Shown here piece after piece: positions 8,816-17,323 of a stretch of 64,000 nt of DNA (position 1 is its first letter; every line of letters begins with the position of its first letter). Source of the stretch: CAYSWV01 sp964434865 (lineage in GTDB: Bacteria > Cyanobacteriota > Cyanobacteriia > Thermostichales > Thermostichaceae); assembly GCA_964434865.1 (NCBI GenBank), contig CAYSWV010000008.1, positions 59,494-123,493 on the forward strand, in the 5' to 3' direction. The notes under the pieces were generated by a model that had not been told where the DNA came from, ran no database searches, and saw nothing but the letters and a program-made list of their open reading frames with translations. Made by a program: the position numbers and the translations under genes.

Positions 8816-11581
8816 ATGATTAAGGCTAGCTCTAGACCCGATCCATCACATCAGGGTCGATTTTCTCTACAGACCGTTCTGATTGTGCCATTTATTCTCC
8901 AAATCTGTGGTGCTGTAGGTCTAGTCGGCTACTTATCCTTTCGCAATGGGCAGCAGGCCATTCGTGATTTAGCTGACCGGCTGATGCAAGATATTAACTT
9001 GCGCATTGAACAAAACCTGGCCAGCTTTATGCCCATACCTCACCAGGTCAATCAACTGAATGCAGCAGCTATTGAGTTGGGTGAGATCCAGCTAGATAAC
9101 ATCGCAGGTATGGAACGTCACTTCTTAAAAAAGATTCAAGTCTTTGAAACATTAACCTTCACGGGGCTAGGGCTAGAGAATCAAGATAATTTAGGGGCTG
9201 AGCGATACGATGATGGTACGTTAACTCTGCGAGTTTCAACGGCAGCCTCCAATCATATTTTTACAACCTATCGGACGAATACCCAGGCTGAAAAGGTAGA
9301 AGCACTAGATAGTATTCCGTTTGATCCCCGAGGTCGGCCCTGGTATATGGCAGCAGCAAGGGCAGGCGGGCCAGTTTGGAGTGAGATTTATCCCAATACT
9401 GCTGGAGTAACCGCTTACATCGGGGCCTCCATGCCGTTTTACGATACCTCTGGATCTTTACAGGGGGTTTTGCTCACTAATTTTAGCTTGGAGCAGATCA
9501 GTAATTTCTTAGCTAGCCTCACCATTGGTCAGACAGGACAAGCCTTTGTGATCGAGCCCTCAGGCTTGTTAGTGGCTACCTCTACAACTGAGACACCCTT
9601 TTCACAAGTTGCCAATCAGGATTATGGGGCCGAACGAGTATCAGCGTTGGCAAGTGCTGATCCCTTAACTCTAGCTGCTAGTACCTATTTAAAAGAGAAC
9701 TTTCAATTAACGACGTTATCAGACACGCCGACGCTGCGCTTCAACGTAGACCATACAGCCTTGTTTCTTCAGGCTAAACCGTTTACAGATAAGTTTGGCC
9801 TTGACTGGATCATTATCACAGTGGTGCCGGAATCTGACTTTATGGCTCAAATTCAAGCCCATAACCGAACAACTCTTTTGCTCTGTACAGCAGCGTTAGC
9901 CTTAGCCATTAGTGTGGGTTGGATCACAGCGAAAAAAATTGCTCAACCCATTATTGAACTCCAGCAGGCGAGCCAAGCTATTGCCTCTGGACACTTGGAT
10001 CAGCAGGTTCCATTCCAAGATATTCATGAATTGAATGCTTTAGCCCATACTTTTAATCAGATGGCATCACAGCTCTATGAGTCATTTACAACTCTGGAGA
10101 ATCTCAATGTTGATCTAGACTATCGAGTTAAAGAACGGACCGCTGAGTTAGAAGCTGCCAAAGAAGTAGCCGATAATGCCAATAAGGCTAAAAGTGAATT
10201 CCTTGCTAATATCAGTCATGAGCTTCGCACCCCGCTTAACGGTATCTTGGGCTACTCTCAGATTTTACAACATACGTCGACACTAGCCCGAAAAGAGTTG
10301 GAAGGCATTCAAGTTATTCACCAATGTGGCAAACACTTATTGTCATTAATTGACGATATTTTAGATTTGGCAAAAGTTGAAGCGCGAAAATTAGATCTAG
10401 TCGTGACGACTCTAAATCTACCCTCCCTCCTTCAAGGAGTTGTGGAAATTTGTCAAATCAAAGCAGAAGAAAAGGGATTAAAGCTGATTTATAGTTTCAG
10501 CTCTCGCTTACCAACCATGATAGAAGCTGATGAAAAACGCTTGCTTCAAGTCTTCCTCAATTTACTTGGAAATGCGATTAAATTCACTGAGCAGGGGTGG
10601 ATCAGGTTTCAAGTTGATGTAATAGCTTTGACTGAGACTACTGCAACCGTGATGTTTGAAATTGCAGATACAGGTATCGGTATTGCTCAAGAAAACTTGA
10701 CTAAACTGTTTAACGCCTTTGAACAGCTGGGGGATAACCAGAAAAAATCTGAAGGGACAGGATTAGGGTTAGCGATCAGTCAACGTATTGTTAATCTCAT
10801 GGGCAGCCATATCGAAGTTAAAAGCCAACTGGGTGAGGGTAGCACATTCTCTGTGACACTGGAATTCCCCTTGGCAACTAGCCCTGGCATCATTGAGGCA
10901 GGAAATCGGATCTTAGGCTATGAAGGCAATCGACGCACGATATTGATCGTAGATGACCGATGGGAAAATCGAGCGGTTGTGGTTAATCTTTTGGAACCTC
11001 TGGGATTTGAGGTTATCGAAGCTGAAAACGGTCAAGTCGGGTTAGAACACCTTCATCAGCAGGCTGTAGACCTAGTTATTACCGATCTGGCCATGCCGGT
11101 TATGGATGGTCTAGCACTGATGTGGCACATTCGAAACACTGATGCATTTCAAGATCAAAAAGTTATTGTTTCATCGGCTTCTGTGACCTACGATGATCAA
11201 CAAACTTCGATTAAGCAAGGGGCTGATGGTTTTTTGCCCAAACCTTTGGATGCTCAAGCTTTGTTTAAAGCCCTAGCGGATCAACTCAACCTCACCTGGA
11301 TCACTGAACCAACTCAACCAGATACTGAACCTGTACTGGCACTACCTCCTGATCGAATCTTAGTCACACTGCTGGATCTGGCCCAACGCAACAGCATCAT
11401 TGCCTTGATAGAAAAGCTTGACCAGCTAGCTACTGAAGATCCGAAATATAACCCCTTTGTGGACTTGATATCCCACCTAGCGAATCAATTTGAGACTGAA
11501 AAGATAGAGAGATTACTTCAACAGTTTTTAGCGGTTGATACGAGTTCAGAGGTAAGCAGTTCAAATAGTAATCTTCTGTAA
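8816..11581 (+). CDS. membrane hybrid histidine kinase, Cache-HAMP-HisKA-HATPase-REC
   Basis: This is a 921-residue sensor kinase. A first membrane segment (about residues 17-42) is followed by an extracytoplasmic double-Cache sensor region with the FDPRGRPWYMAA motif typical of small-molecule-binding dCache domains, then a second membrane segment (about 350-372), HAMP and a coiled coil. The HisKA motif ISHELRTPLNG has the phosphorylated His near residue 468. The ATPase G boxes (DTGIGI, GTGLGLAI) and a C-terminal receiver with phosphoacceptor Asp near residue 757 (TDLAMPVMDG) are intact. About 90 residues of unassigned sequence follow the receiver. No partner response regulator is adjacent. 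It starts at an ATG 80 bases after glgA. Confidence 0.92.
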   Translation: MIKASSRPDPSHQGRFSLQTVLIVPFILQICGAVGLVGYLSFRNGQQAIRDLADRLMQDINLRIEQNLASFMPIPHQVNQLNAAAIELGEIQLDNIAGMERHFLKKIQVFETLTFTGLGLENQDNLGAERYDDGTLTLRVSTAASNHIFTTYRTNTQAEKVEALDSIPFDPRGRPWYMAAARAGGPVWSEIYPNTAGVTAYIGASMPFYDTSGSLQGVLLTNFSLEQISNFLASLTIGQTGQAFVIEPSGLLVATSTTETPFSQVANQDYGAERVSALASADPLTLAASTYLKENFQLTTLSDTPTLRFNVDHTALFLQAKPFTDKFGLDWIIITVVPESDFMAQIQAHNRTTLLLCTAALALAISVGWITAKKIAQPIIELQQASQAIASGHLDQQVPFQDIHELNALAHTFNQMASQLYESFTTLENLNVDLDYRVKERTAELEAAKEVADNANKAKSEFLANISHELRTPLNGILGYSQILQHTSTLARKELEGIQVIHQCGKHLLSLIDDILDLAKVEARKLDLVVTTLNLPSLLQGVVEICQIKAEEKGLKLIYSFSSRLPTMIEADEKRLLQVFLNLLGNAIKFTEQGWIRFQVDVIALTETTATVMFEIADTGIGIAQENLTKLFNAFEQLGDNQKKSEGTGLGLAISQRIVNLMGSHIEVKSQLGEGSTFSVTLEFPLATSPGIIEAGNRILGYEGNRRTILIVDDRWENRAVVVNLLEPLGFEVIEAENGQVGLEHLHQQAVDLVITDLAMPVMDGLALMWHIRNTDAFQDQKVIVSSASVTYDDQQTSIKQGADGFLPKPLDAQALFKALADQLNLTWITEPTQPDTEPVLALPPDRILVTLLDLAQRNSIIALIEKLDQLATEDPKYNPFVDLISHLANQFETEKIERLLQQFLAVDTSSEVSSSNSNLL

Positions 11582-11624
11582 CTAAGGTATCTTAGCTATT
11601 TTACAGGGATGACTATCAATTGAT

Positions 11625-11672
11625 CCAAAAACCAGTTGCTCCAAAAACCAGTTGCTCCAAAAACCAATTGAT
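11625..11672. repeat. three tandem copies of a 16-bp unit
   Basis: CCAAAAACCAGTTGCT occurs twice in perfect tandem (11625-11640 and 11641-11656), followed by a third, diverged copy (CCAAAAACCAATTGAT, 11657-11672). It lies 44 bases after the stop of the hybrid kinase and does not form an obvious hairpin. It is one of many short tandem duplications in this window. Confidence 0.9.
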
Positions 11673-11701
11673 CGAAAAGCTTTTGTCAACTCCTGATGCA
11701 G

Positions 11702-11914
11702 CTAATGGATTATAAGATGGTGTTGAGTGAAGACGGCAGTAACTGTCGGACCGTGGGGAGAGGCGGCCTCAATAGCCCGATCAATACCGCAGAGGCTGTC
11801 AGCCTGATAAGCTGTCATTCCATTGGATTGAGCATTGAGCAAAATGAATTTGTTACGGTTGCGTCTAGGAACAGTAGTCACTAATCGATAACTTGGTGCC
11901 TCTAACTGTTGCAA
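11702..11914 (-). CDS. possible small hypothetical protein
   Basis: A 70-residue open frame starts at TTG with a plausible GGAGA ribosome-binding site four bases upstream. The product is neutral to basic in its first third (VPRRNRNKF) and contains no motif or membrane segment that I recognise. It lies between the hybrid kinase (convergent) and the metK promoter (divergent) in an otherwise empty region. A 62-residue frame on the opposite strand covers the same bases, so coding is not certain on either strand; the minus strand is preferred because of the ribosome-binding site. Confidence 0.35.
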   Translation of the reverse strand: MQQLEAPSYRLVTTVPRRNRNKFILLNAQSNGMTAYQADSLCGIDRAIEAASPHGPTVTAVFTQHHLIIH

Positions 11915-11970
11915 TCGATCTCCAACTCATAAGCCCTGAATCTTAAGTAAGTTTTTAGATTGTATGGCCT

Positions 11971-11999
11971 TTGACATTTTTGACATTACCCCGTAGCAT
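11971..11999 (+). promoter_or_regulatory. sigma-70-type promoter of metK
   Basis: A perfect -35 box TTGACA (11971-11976) is followed after exactly 17 bases by TAGCAT (11994-11999), four of six matches to the -10 consensus. The predicted transcription start, about seven bases downstream near 12006, coincides with the first base of the riboswitch P1 helix, which supports both assignments. Confidence 0.75.
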
Positions 12000-12005
12000 T
12001 AAGCC

Positions 12006-12164
12006 AGTCCTTTATCCAGAGCAGGCTGAGGGATCAGGCCCAACGACGCTGCGGCAACCCGGTAGGTTTAGTTGATCAGTCATCGCTACCTAGGTGCCAA
12101 CTCCTGCGGTTTTCCTAGAAGTCCTTGTAGGTTTTAACTAGGGAAACTGAAAGATAAAAAGACT
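12006..12164 (+). ncRNA. SAM-I (S-box) riboswitch controlling metK
   Basis: The metK leader shows the conserved core of the SAM-I aptamer in order: TTATCCAGAGCAGG, then GAGGGATCAGGCCC, CGGCAACC and GGTGCCAACTCCTG. The helices can be drawn by hand. P1 pairs AGTCCTTTAT (12006 onward) with ATAAAAAGACT (ending at 12164) with one irregularity. The P4 arm is long, pairing GGTTTTCCTAG with CTAGGGAAACT. The aptamer senses S-adenosylmethionine and here precedes the gene for SAM synthetase, which fits feedback control. The 233 bases between the aptamer and metK should hold the expression platform; the P1 3' strand GACTC (12161-12165) can also pair with a downstream GAGTC about 27 bases later, a possible switch helix. 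Only the aptamer is secure; the switching mechanism is inferred. Confidence 0.88.
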
Positions 12165-12397
12165 CCACCGAGGCTTTGAAGTTGAGATAGAGTCCCGCAC
12201 CATGTAGTCATCAGGAGCTGATGGAACGTTTAAAGTGTTAAGTGCAGTTTAAACTAATCCGCGTGAAGTCCTCAGCTAAGCGTACCTGTTCTTAGGTTTA
12301 GCCTCAAGACCCAGCATCCTGGGATTCGAGTGCTGTTCTGGATAGTCATGAGGATCCGTTAGTGAGAGCTAGCGATCGTTTGTAAGGAGGTAAATCC

Positions 12398-13648
12398 TTG
12401 GCTAAGGCATTTCTATTTTCGTCTGAGTCTGTAACGGAAGGTCATCCAGATAAAATCTGTGATCAAATCTCGGACACAGTCTTGGATGCATTACTAACTC
12501 AAGATCCTGCCAGTCGAGTTGCAGCCGAAACTGTTGTTAATACAGGGTTGGTGTTACTGACTGGTGAAATCACAACTCAAGCTCAAGTCAACTTTATCAA
12601 CTTGGCCCGGGCTAAGATTAAAGAAATTGGTTACACCGATTCAACGAATGGATTTTGTGACACCAGTTGCGCTGTTTTGGTCGCACTAGATGAACAGTCT
12701 CCCGATATTGCTCAAGGTGTGAATATGGCCTTAGAAGGTCGTACTGGCGAGCAAGATCCCTTTGATGCTGTAGGTGCAGGTGATCAGGGTTTGATGTTTG
12801 GATATGCCTGTAACGAGACCCCTGAATTGATGCCGATGCCGATCAGCTTGGCCCACCGTCTTAGCCGACAATTAGCTCAAGTCCGGAAAAATGGTACGTT
12901 GCCTTACTTGCGTCCCGATGGCAAGACTCAAGTAACGGTAGCCTACGAAGATGGACAACCGGTAGGTATCCATACCTTACTGATCTCAACTCAACATGCG
13001 CCTACCATTGAAACTATTGCTGATGGTGCCGAAGTTCAAAAGCGTATTCGTGAAGATTTAATTGAAGCTGTCATTAAACCTGCTTTTGCTGATTTAACTG
13101 TGAAGCCCACGGACACCACTCGTATTCTGACCAATCCTACCGGTAAGTTTGTGATTGGTGGTCCCCAAGGCGATGCCGGGCTAACAGGTCGGAAAATTAT
13201 TGTAGATACCTACGGGGGCTACGCTCGTCATGGCGGCGGAGCATTTTCAGGTAAAGACCCGACCAAGGTCGATCGGAGTGCCGCTTATGCAGCTCGCTAT
13301 GTAGCTAAAAATATTGTTGCAGCTGGATTGGCTTCACAATGTGAAGTTAAAGTAGCTTATGCTATCGGAGTAGCCCGTCCGATCAACGTCATGGTTGAAA
13401 CCTTTGGTACTGGGCGGCTCCCCGAAGACGAGTTGATGAAACTGGTTGAAGCTCATTTTGATCTGCGCCCCGCAGCGATCTTGGCTAATTTCAGGCTGCG
13501 AGAGTTGCCTAAAGAGCGAGGTGGGCGATTCTTCCAAGATGTTGCCTCTTATGGTCACTTTGGCCAAGAGCACCTAGATCTACCTTGGGAGCGCACAGAT
13601 AAAGCTGAAGCCTTGAAAGCAGCCAGTTTATCTGCTGCTACTGTCTAA
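12398..13648 (+). CDS. metK: S-adenosylmethionine synthetase (methionine adenosyltransferase)
   Basis: MetK makes SAM from methionine and ATP. The 416-residue protein carries the family signatures EGHPDKICDQISD near the N-terminus, GAGDQGLMFGYA (methionine/ATP site) and GGGAFSGKDPTKVDRS (phosphate-binding loop). The start is a TTG, not ATG; it is fixed by a near-perfect ribosome-binding site AAGGAGG eight bases upstream and by the correct MetK N-terminus (AKAFLFSSESV). The gene is monocistronic, with its own promoter, a SAM-I riboswitch, a leader of about 390 bases and a strong hairpin after the stop. Confidence 0.97.
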   Translation: MAKAFLFSSESVTEGHPDKICDQISDTVLDALLTQDPASRVAAETVVNTGLVLLTGEITTQAQVNFINLARAKIKEIGYTDSTNGFCDTSCAVLVALDEQSPDIAQGVNMALEGRTGEQDPFDAVGAGDQGLMFGYACNETPELMPMPISLAHRLSRQLAQVRKNGTLPYLRPDGKTQVTVAYEDGQPVGIHTLLISTQHAPTIETIADGAEVQKRIREDLIEAVIKPAFADLTVKPTDTTRILTNPTGKFVIGGPQGDAGLTGRKIIVDTYGGYARHGGGAFSGKDPTKVDRSAAYAARYVAKNIVAAGLASQCEVKVAYAIGVARPINVMVETFGTGRLPEDELMKLVEAHFDLRPAAILANFRLRELPKERGGRFFQDVASYGHFGQEHLDLPWERTDKAEALKAASLSAATV

Positions 13649-13691
13649 GGCTAATAGCCTAGCATCACATTTGCAGCATTAATAGACCTTA

Positions 13692-13743
13692 AAAGCTTGA
13701 GATCGATGGAGTGTATAGGCTACATCTCCTGATCTCAAGCTTT
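13692..13743. terminator. strong inverted repeat, bidirectional terminator candidate
   Basis: AAAGCTTGAGATC (13692-13704) is the exact reverse complement of GATCTCAAGCTTT (13731-13743), giving a 13-bp stem; the intervening bases can add GGAG/CTCC pairs. It sits between the convergent metK and DUF4278 genes. The T tract is short on either strand, so termination is likely but not certain. Confidence 0.7.
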
Positions 13744-13799
13744 ACTGATTAAAATATCAAGCTCCACCTAGGTTTAAATCAGTTAGCTGATTCCTAAAG

Positions 13800-14147
13800 T
13801 TAAGCCATGTGCTGGAGCTCAGCTTCAAGTTGCTGAACCAAAGACTGATCACCACGGGAGCGGGCCGAACGGATTCGCGCTTGGAGCCGTTGTTGAAGAT
13901 TCTGACGGTGTAATTCAGCTAAGTTGGCATGCCGGGAAGAGGTAGGCTCCATACCAGATGCATATCCTGTGTAGTAATTAACACCACGATAAACCAAGTC
14001 AAAAGGTGTTTGAGGAATACCTATCCCTTTGGCAAGAGGACATTGATAGGACTGGCCTCGATACGCTAAGGTCTCAACCTCATCCGCAGGTACCTCCACG
14101 ATGGAGGGATCAAAATGGTGTGCTGCGCCCCGATAAACAAGTTCCAC
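13800..14147 (-). CDS. DUF4278 domain protein
   Basis: This 115-residue protein belongs to the cyanobacterial DUF4278 family, recognised by its short L-x-YRG repeats: here LVYRG at the N-terminus, LAYRGQSYQC and LVYRGVNYYTG. The C-terminal 45 residues form a basic, Gln/Arg-rich predicted coiled coil. The start is taken as the GTG at 14147, because it gives the family-typical beginning (MELVYRG) and is preceded by AGGAGA at six bases; a GTG seven codons upstream is less likely. The function of the family is unknown. The gene stands alone, with 206 bases separating it from rsmE upstream. Confidence 0.8.
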   Translation of the reverse strand: MELVYRGAAHHFDPSIVEVPADEVETLAYRGQSYQCPLAKGIGIPQTPFDLVYRGVNYYTGYASGMEPTSSRHANLAELHRQNLQQRLQARIRSARSRGDQSLVQQLEAELQHMA

Positions 14148-14353
14148 AAGCTGTCTCCTGAAAAACACACAACGTCAGATTTAATGCTATTAGCAGTTCT
14201 AAGAACATCAGAAAGGCTTATGCTGATAACAAACAAAGACTTTATCTAAATTCTGTATTCATTGTTACTGTTTTATAGTTCTTCGTCAATCCAGATCGGC
14301 CAATATTACAGAATTGATAGATCTGGTTACATCCCAATAACAGCTATTGGAGA

Positions 14354-15133
14354 CTAGAAGCTATTGCTTTGATGTAAGCGCGATGCTTGAGTCTCCACCG
14401 CAGCGGTAATCAAACTTGCCACTACAATTGGGGCGGTAACCGCTCGAAGGATCCGAGGCCCTAGAGTAGCTAATTGGGCCTGATGATCCAGTCCCTGGTT
14501 AATTTCTGAATCAGTCCATCCGCCTTCGGGACCCACAGCTACTGCTATCGACTCTAGGTCAGGATGGCGCTGGAGAATCTGCCACAAATGAGGGGTTTTG
14601 ACTCGAGCTATGGTCATGATCAGGTTATGACTATGGACCTGTTGTAGCCAAATCGGCCACGGCTGGGGGGCATGGATGTGAGGCCATTGGAGTCTTTCAC
14701 ATTGTTCAGCAGCTTCTCGGGCAATTTTTTGCCATCGCTCCAATTTTCCAGCTCCCGGCTCAATTTGAGTCCGCTCTGTCAGCAAGGGAGTGATCGACTG
14801 TACACCTAATTCGGTCAGGCTACGCAAGGTTGACTCAAAGTCAGTCCCTTTGATCACAGCTAGACCCATATGAATGGAGACAGGTACTTCTGAAAATTCT
14901 GAGGCCACCATAAGCTCAATTGGAGATCGTTGAGGTGCCAACCGAGCTAGCCACTGGCAGCCAGTACCATCAAAGACCAAAAATAGGTCCCCGGGGCGCA
15001 ACCGCCGAACTCGTTGTAAGTAGTGATACTGCTCTGAGCTAAGGACTACATAAGCCTTATCATGTTGGTCAGGTGCAATGGCCAGGCGAGGTAGTTGACT
15101 TAGTGGGCCTGTCTGACGTTTAGACAACACCAT
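14354..15133 (-). CDS. rsmE: 16S rRNA (uracil-1498-N3)-methyltransferase RsmE
   Basis: RsmE is a SPOUT-class enzyme that methylates U1498 of 16S rRNA with SAM. The 259-residue protein shows the family pattern: an N-terminal RNA-binding domain with HYLQRVRRLRPGD, the stretch VIKGTDFESTLRSLTELGV, and the SAM-binding knot motif VGPEGGW near residue 199 followed by LGPRILRAVTA. It starts inside the end of prmA (34-base overlap) on the same strand, so the two rRNA/ribosomal-protein methyltransferase genes probably form an operon with translational coupling. Confidence 0.93.
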   Translation of the reverse strand: MVLSKRQTGPLSQLPRLAIAPDQHDKAYVVLSSEQYHYLQRVRRLRPGDLFLVFDGTGCQWLARLAPQRSPIELMVASEFSEVPVSIHMGLAVIKGTDFESTLRSLTELGVQSITPLLTERTQIEPGAGKLERWQKIAREAAEQCERLQWPHIHAPQPWPIWLQQVHSHNLIMTIARVKTPHLWQILQRHPDLESIAVAVGPEGGWTDSEINQGLDHQAQLATLGPRILRAVTAPIVVASLITAAVETQASRLHQSNSF

Positions 15134-16104
15134 TCACCTCGTTTCCACAGAGCAGAGACTACCCATTCATGATTTTCTAAAGCACTGGCCACTAAAGGGG
15201 CTTGTTCAATCAAAATTCCGCTTAAGATTAGCCAACCGTCTTCTTTAACCATTAACTTAAATTCAGGAATGAGATCCAAAATAACATCAGTCAAAATATT
15301 ACAGACGAGACCATCGACTTTAGTTGAGATTTTGTCCAAACCCCCCAAGATGATTTCAATTTTGGCTTCTAAATGATTGAGATCCCGGTTATAAGTTGAA
15401 GCCGCCACAGCTAGAGGATCTGTATCAACAGCGTAAGCCTTTTGAGCACCCAACAAAGCAGCTGCAATCGATAAGATGCCTGAGCCACATCCAATATCAG
15501 CGATCGTCGTGGGTACACGCTCTTCACCCCAGGTATCTAACCTCATTTCTAGAGCTTCAAGACAAAGTTGAGTAGTCGGATGAACACCGGTCCCAAAAGC
15601 CATACCCGGATCCATGCGCAAGACGTGTCGCTTACCCATATCAGCAGGTGGATCTAGCCAAGCTGGACAAATCAACAAATAGTCACCGACAGGTTGAGGT
15701 TGCCAGTGAGCTTTCCAACTGACTGCCCAATCTTCTGACTCCATTTGCTCCCATGACACTTTAGGAGGATCAAATCCGGCGACTAAGGCATCTTGCTTTA
15801 ACTGAAGTGCTAACGCTGCAAGATCTAGAATACTGGCTTCAGATATCAACAAATAGGCATGAATATAAAGCTGAATGGTCAAGTTTTCACTGGTCATTCC
15901 TCTAAACCCAAACTGCTCCAAACGCCAGTAAATGATGTCTTCCTGGTCAGGAGCAGCAACAATGAGTAGATCCCACCAGACAGTGTTGAGCAGGTTAGGC
16001 TCAGTGTGCTCTATACGATCAGCTAGAGCATCAGAATCAACTGGAGACTCAACGGGAGGCTCAACATTGGGCGTAGAGGTTACATGAAGGGGTGATAAAC
16101 TCAC
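15100..16104 (-). CDS. prmA: ribosomal protein L11 methyltransferase PrmA
   Basis: PrmA trimethylates ribosomal protein L11 using SAM. The 334-residue protein has the SAM-binding motif DIGCGSGILSIAAA, the acidic residue in YAVDTDPLAV, and the N-I-L-T motif (VCNILTDV) that lines the substrate site. The N-terminal 40 residues form a Pro/Glu-rich tail longer than in most PrmA proteins; the start is a GTG whose only candidate ribosome-binding site (GGAGA) lies at a long 11-base distance, so the true start could be internal. It is the first gene of the prmA-rsmE unit. Confidence 0.92.
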   Translation of the reverse strand: MSLSPLHVTSTPNVEPPVESPVDSDALADRIEHTEPNLLNTVWWDLLIVAAPDQEDIIYWRLEQFGFRGMTSENLTIQLYIHAYLLISEASILDLAALALQLKQDALVAGFDPPKVSWEQMESEDWAVSWKAHWQPQPVGDYLLICPAWLDPPADMGKRHVLRMDPGMAFGTGVHPTTQLCLEALEMRLDTWGEERVPTTIADIGCGSGILSIAAALLGAQKAYAVDTDPLAVAASTYNRDLNHLEAKIEIILGGLDKISTKVDGLVCNILTDVILDLIPEFKLMVKEDGWLILSGILIEQAPLVASALENHEWVVSALWKRGEWCCLNVRQAH

Positions 16105-16300
16105 GGTAGTGGGTGTCTCCAGACAATAGCCAACTCAAAGCTCAGCCGACGAGTTCTGCTGTCATCTACAGATTGAAGTCGGGCCTTGTACCTTAGCTTA
16201 GCGCTTGCGTGTTGCCGCTGGAGCAAGATTTGACCCTGAAACAAAGTTAGGCATAATATTACCAATCTAATGAATATTAAGCAGTGTTACATGTTTCATC

Positions 16301-16389
16301 GATATAGCCTAATGATATAGCCCAATGATACAGCCCAATATGATATAGCCCAATATGGGGTATGGCCCCATATGATATGGCCCGATATG
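16301..16389. repeat. degenerate tandem repeat with internal palindrome
   Basis: About six copies of a 13-16-base unit resembling GATATAGCCCAAT run from 16301 to 16389 (GATATAGCCTAAT, GATATAGCCCAAT, GATACAGCCCAAT, then longer variants with ATG inserted). In the middle, ATATGGGG (16353-16360) and CCCCATAT (16366-16373) form an 8-bp stem with a 5-base loop. The array lies in the 333-base space between the divergent prmA and ACT-domain genes, ending about 50 bases before the latter's start, so it lies where a promoter or leader would be. The rest of this intergenic space shows no gene. Confidence 0.85.
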
Positions 16390-16437
16390 GAGTCTTAAGA
16401 TCAGCTTGAAGCTGGCTTAAAGATCTAGATTGTTTCA

Positions 16438-17202
16438 ATGATTATGAGCACTGGAGGCGCGATGGTCGGCAACGTTGATACCTCTATCTTACAGGCAGGG
16501 ACTCGCTCAGCCCTAATGCGTCATTTTAATCAAAGTTTTCCATCGTTTTACAGTCAGTTTGCCAGTAGTGAAGTCCAAACCCAAAATCTGAGACTAGCTT
16601 ATACCTTGTATAAAACTCGTAAAGCCGTTGTCCAGTTATCGGATGAGAAACGGAAGACTACATTGCTGTTTGCATTTCATAATCAGCCTTTTATTCTGTG
16701 TGACATCATTGGTGTCTTAACAGCCTTTAATATTGTTGTCCACAGTATTAATCTGTATGGCCAGCTCTATTCACCGCATCTCGTCTTTATGCGACTGATC
16801 ATCTCCCGCAATGACCTACCGCTCCCCAAAGCTACAAAGGCTAATCTGGAGCGAGCCATTCATGAATGTTTGTCAAATTCCTATCAAGTACATGAAAACT
16901 TAGCACTCGAGTTTGACTTAAATAAGGGATTAACCCAGTCTCGGGTTGAGTTTTATATCGATCAAGTCTTCCATTTACCAGCTGTTTTGGTTGATGCGGA
17001 TAACGAGCCTGGTTTGTTCTATAAAGTAGCCTATGCACTTTGGCAAGAAGACCTCACTGTGATCAATATCAATGTTGTGATTCGACGGGAGCAAACTCGC
17101 TTTATCTTTTACTTATTAGGACCCAACGCATCATCAGCCATTCCTGACTACTTAGGTCAGAAAATTGCCACAAGTTTGAGAACTAGACTGGGTGCCAATT
17201 AG
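16438..17202 (+). CDS. ACT-domain-containing protein
   Basis: This 254-residue protein has two regions with the beta-alpha-beta pattern of ACT small-molecule-binding domains: about residues 75-125 (FAFHNQPFILCDIIGVLTAF followed by a hydrophobic strand) and about 180-240 (DNEPGLFYKVAYALW, then LTVININVVI). ACT domains usually bind amino acids or nucleotides and regulate enzymes; no catalytic domain is attached here. The pattern recalls the ACT modules of GlnD and of some glutamate dehydrogenases, but I do not recognise a specific orthologue. It starts at an ATG and is followed by a hairpin before the convergent peptide gene. Confidence 0.6.
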   Translation: MIMSTGGAMVGNVDTSILQAGTRSALMRHFNQSFPSFYSQFASSEVQTQNLRLAYTLYKTRKAVVQLSDEKRKTTLLFAFHNQPFILCDIIGVLTAFNIVVHSINLYGQLYSPHLVFMRLIISRNDLPLPKATKANLERAIHECLSNSYQVHENLALEFDLNKGLTQSRVEFYIDQVFHLPAVLVDADNEPGLFYKVAYALWQEDLTVININVVIRREQTRFIFYLLGPNASSAIPDYLGQKIATSLRTRLGAN

Positions 17203-17253
17203 CAATGATTCTGCAGTTGTAAGCTGGACATTAAGTGGACATTAAGGTGGGGT

Positions 17254-17290
17254 GACACTGATCACAACCTTTCTCAGATCAATCAGTGTC
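17254..17290. terminator. hairpin between convergent genes
   Basis: GACACTGAT (17254-17262) pairs perfectly with ATCAGTGTC (17282-17290) across a 19-base loop. It lies between the stop of the ACT-domain gene and the stop of the small peptide gene on the other strand. There is no clear T tract, so it is only a candidate terminator or RNA-stabilising hairpin. A 10-base direct repeat GGACATTAAG lies just upstream. Confidence 0.45.
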
Positions 17291-17323
17291 AACGATCTCT
17301 AGCTCGATTGTGTCTAGCTCAAC

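Noticed and set aside
11696..11884. 62-codon plus-strand frame near the metK promoter
   Set aside because: It has no ribosome-binding site and is antisense to a frame that does have one.
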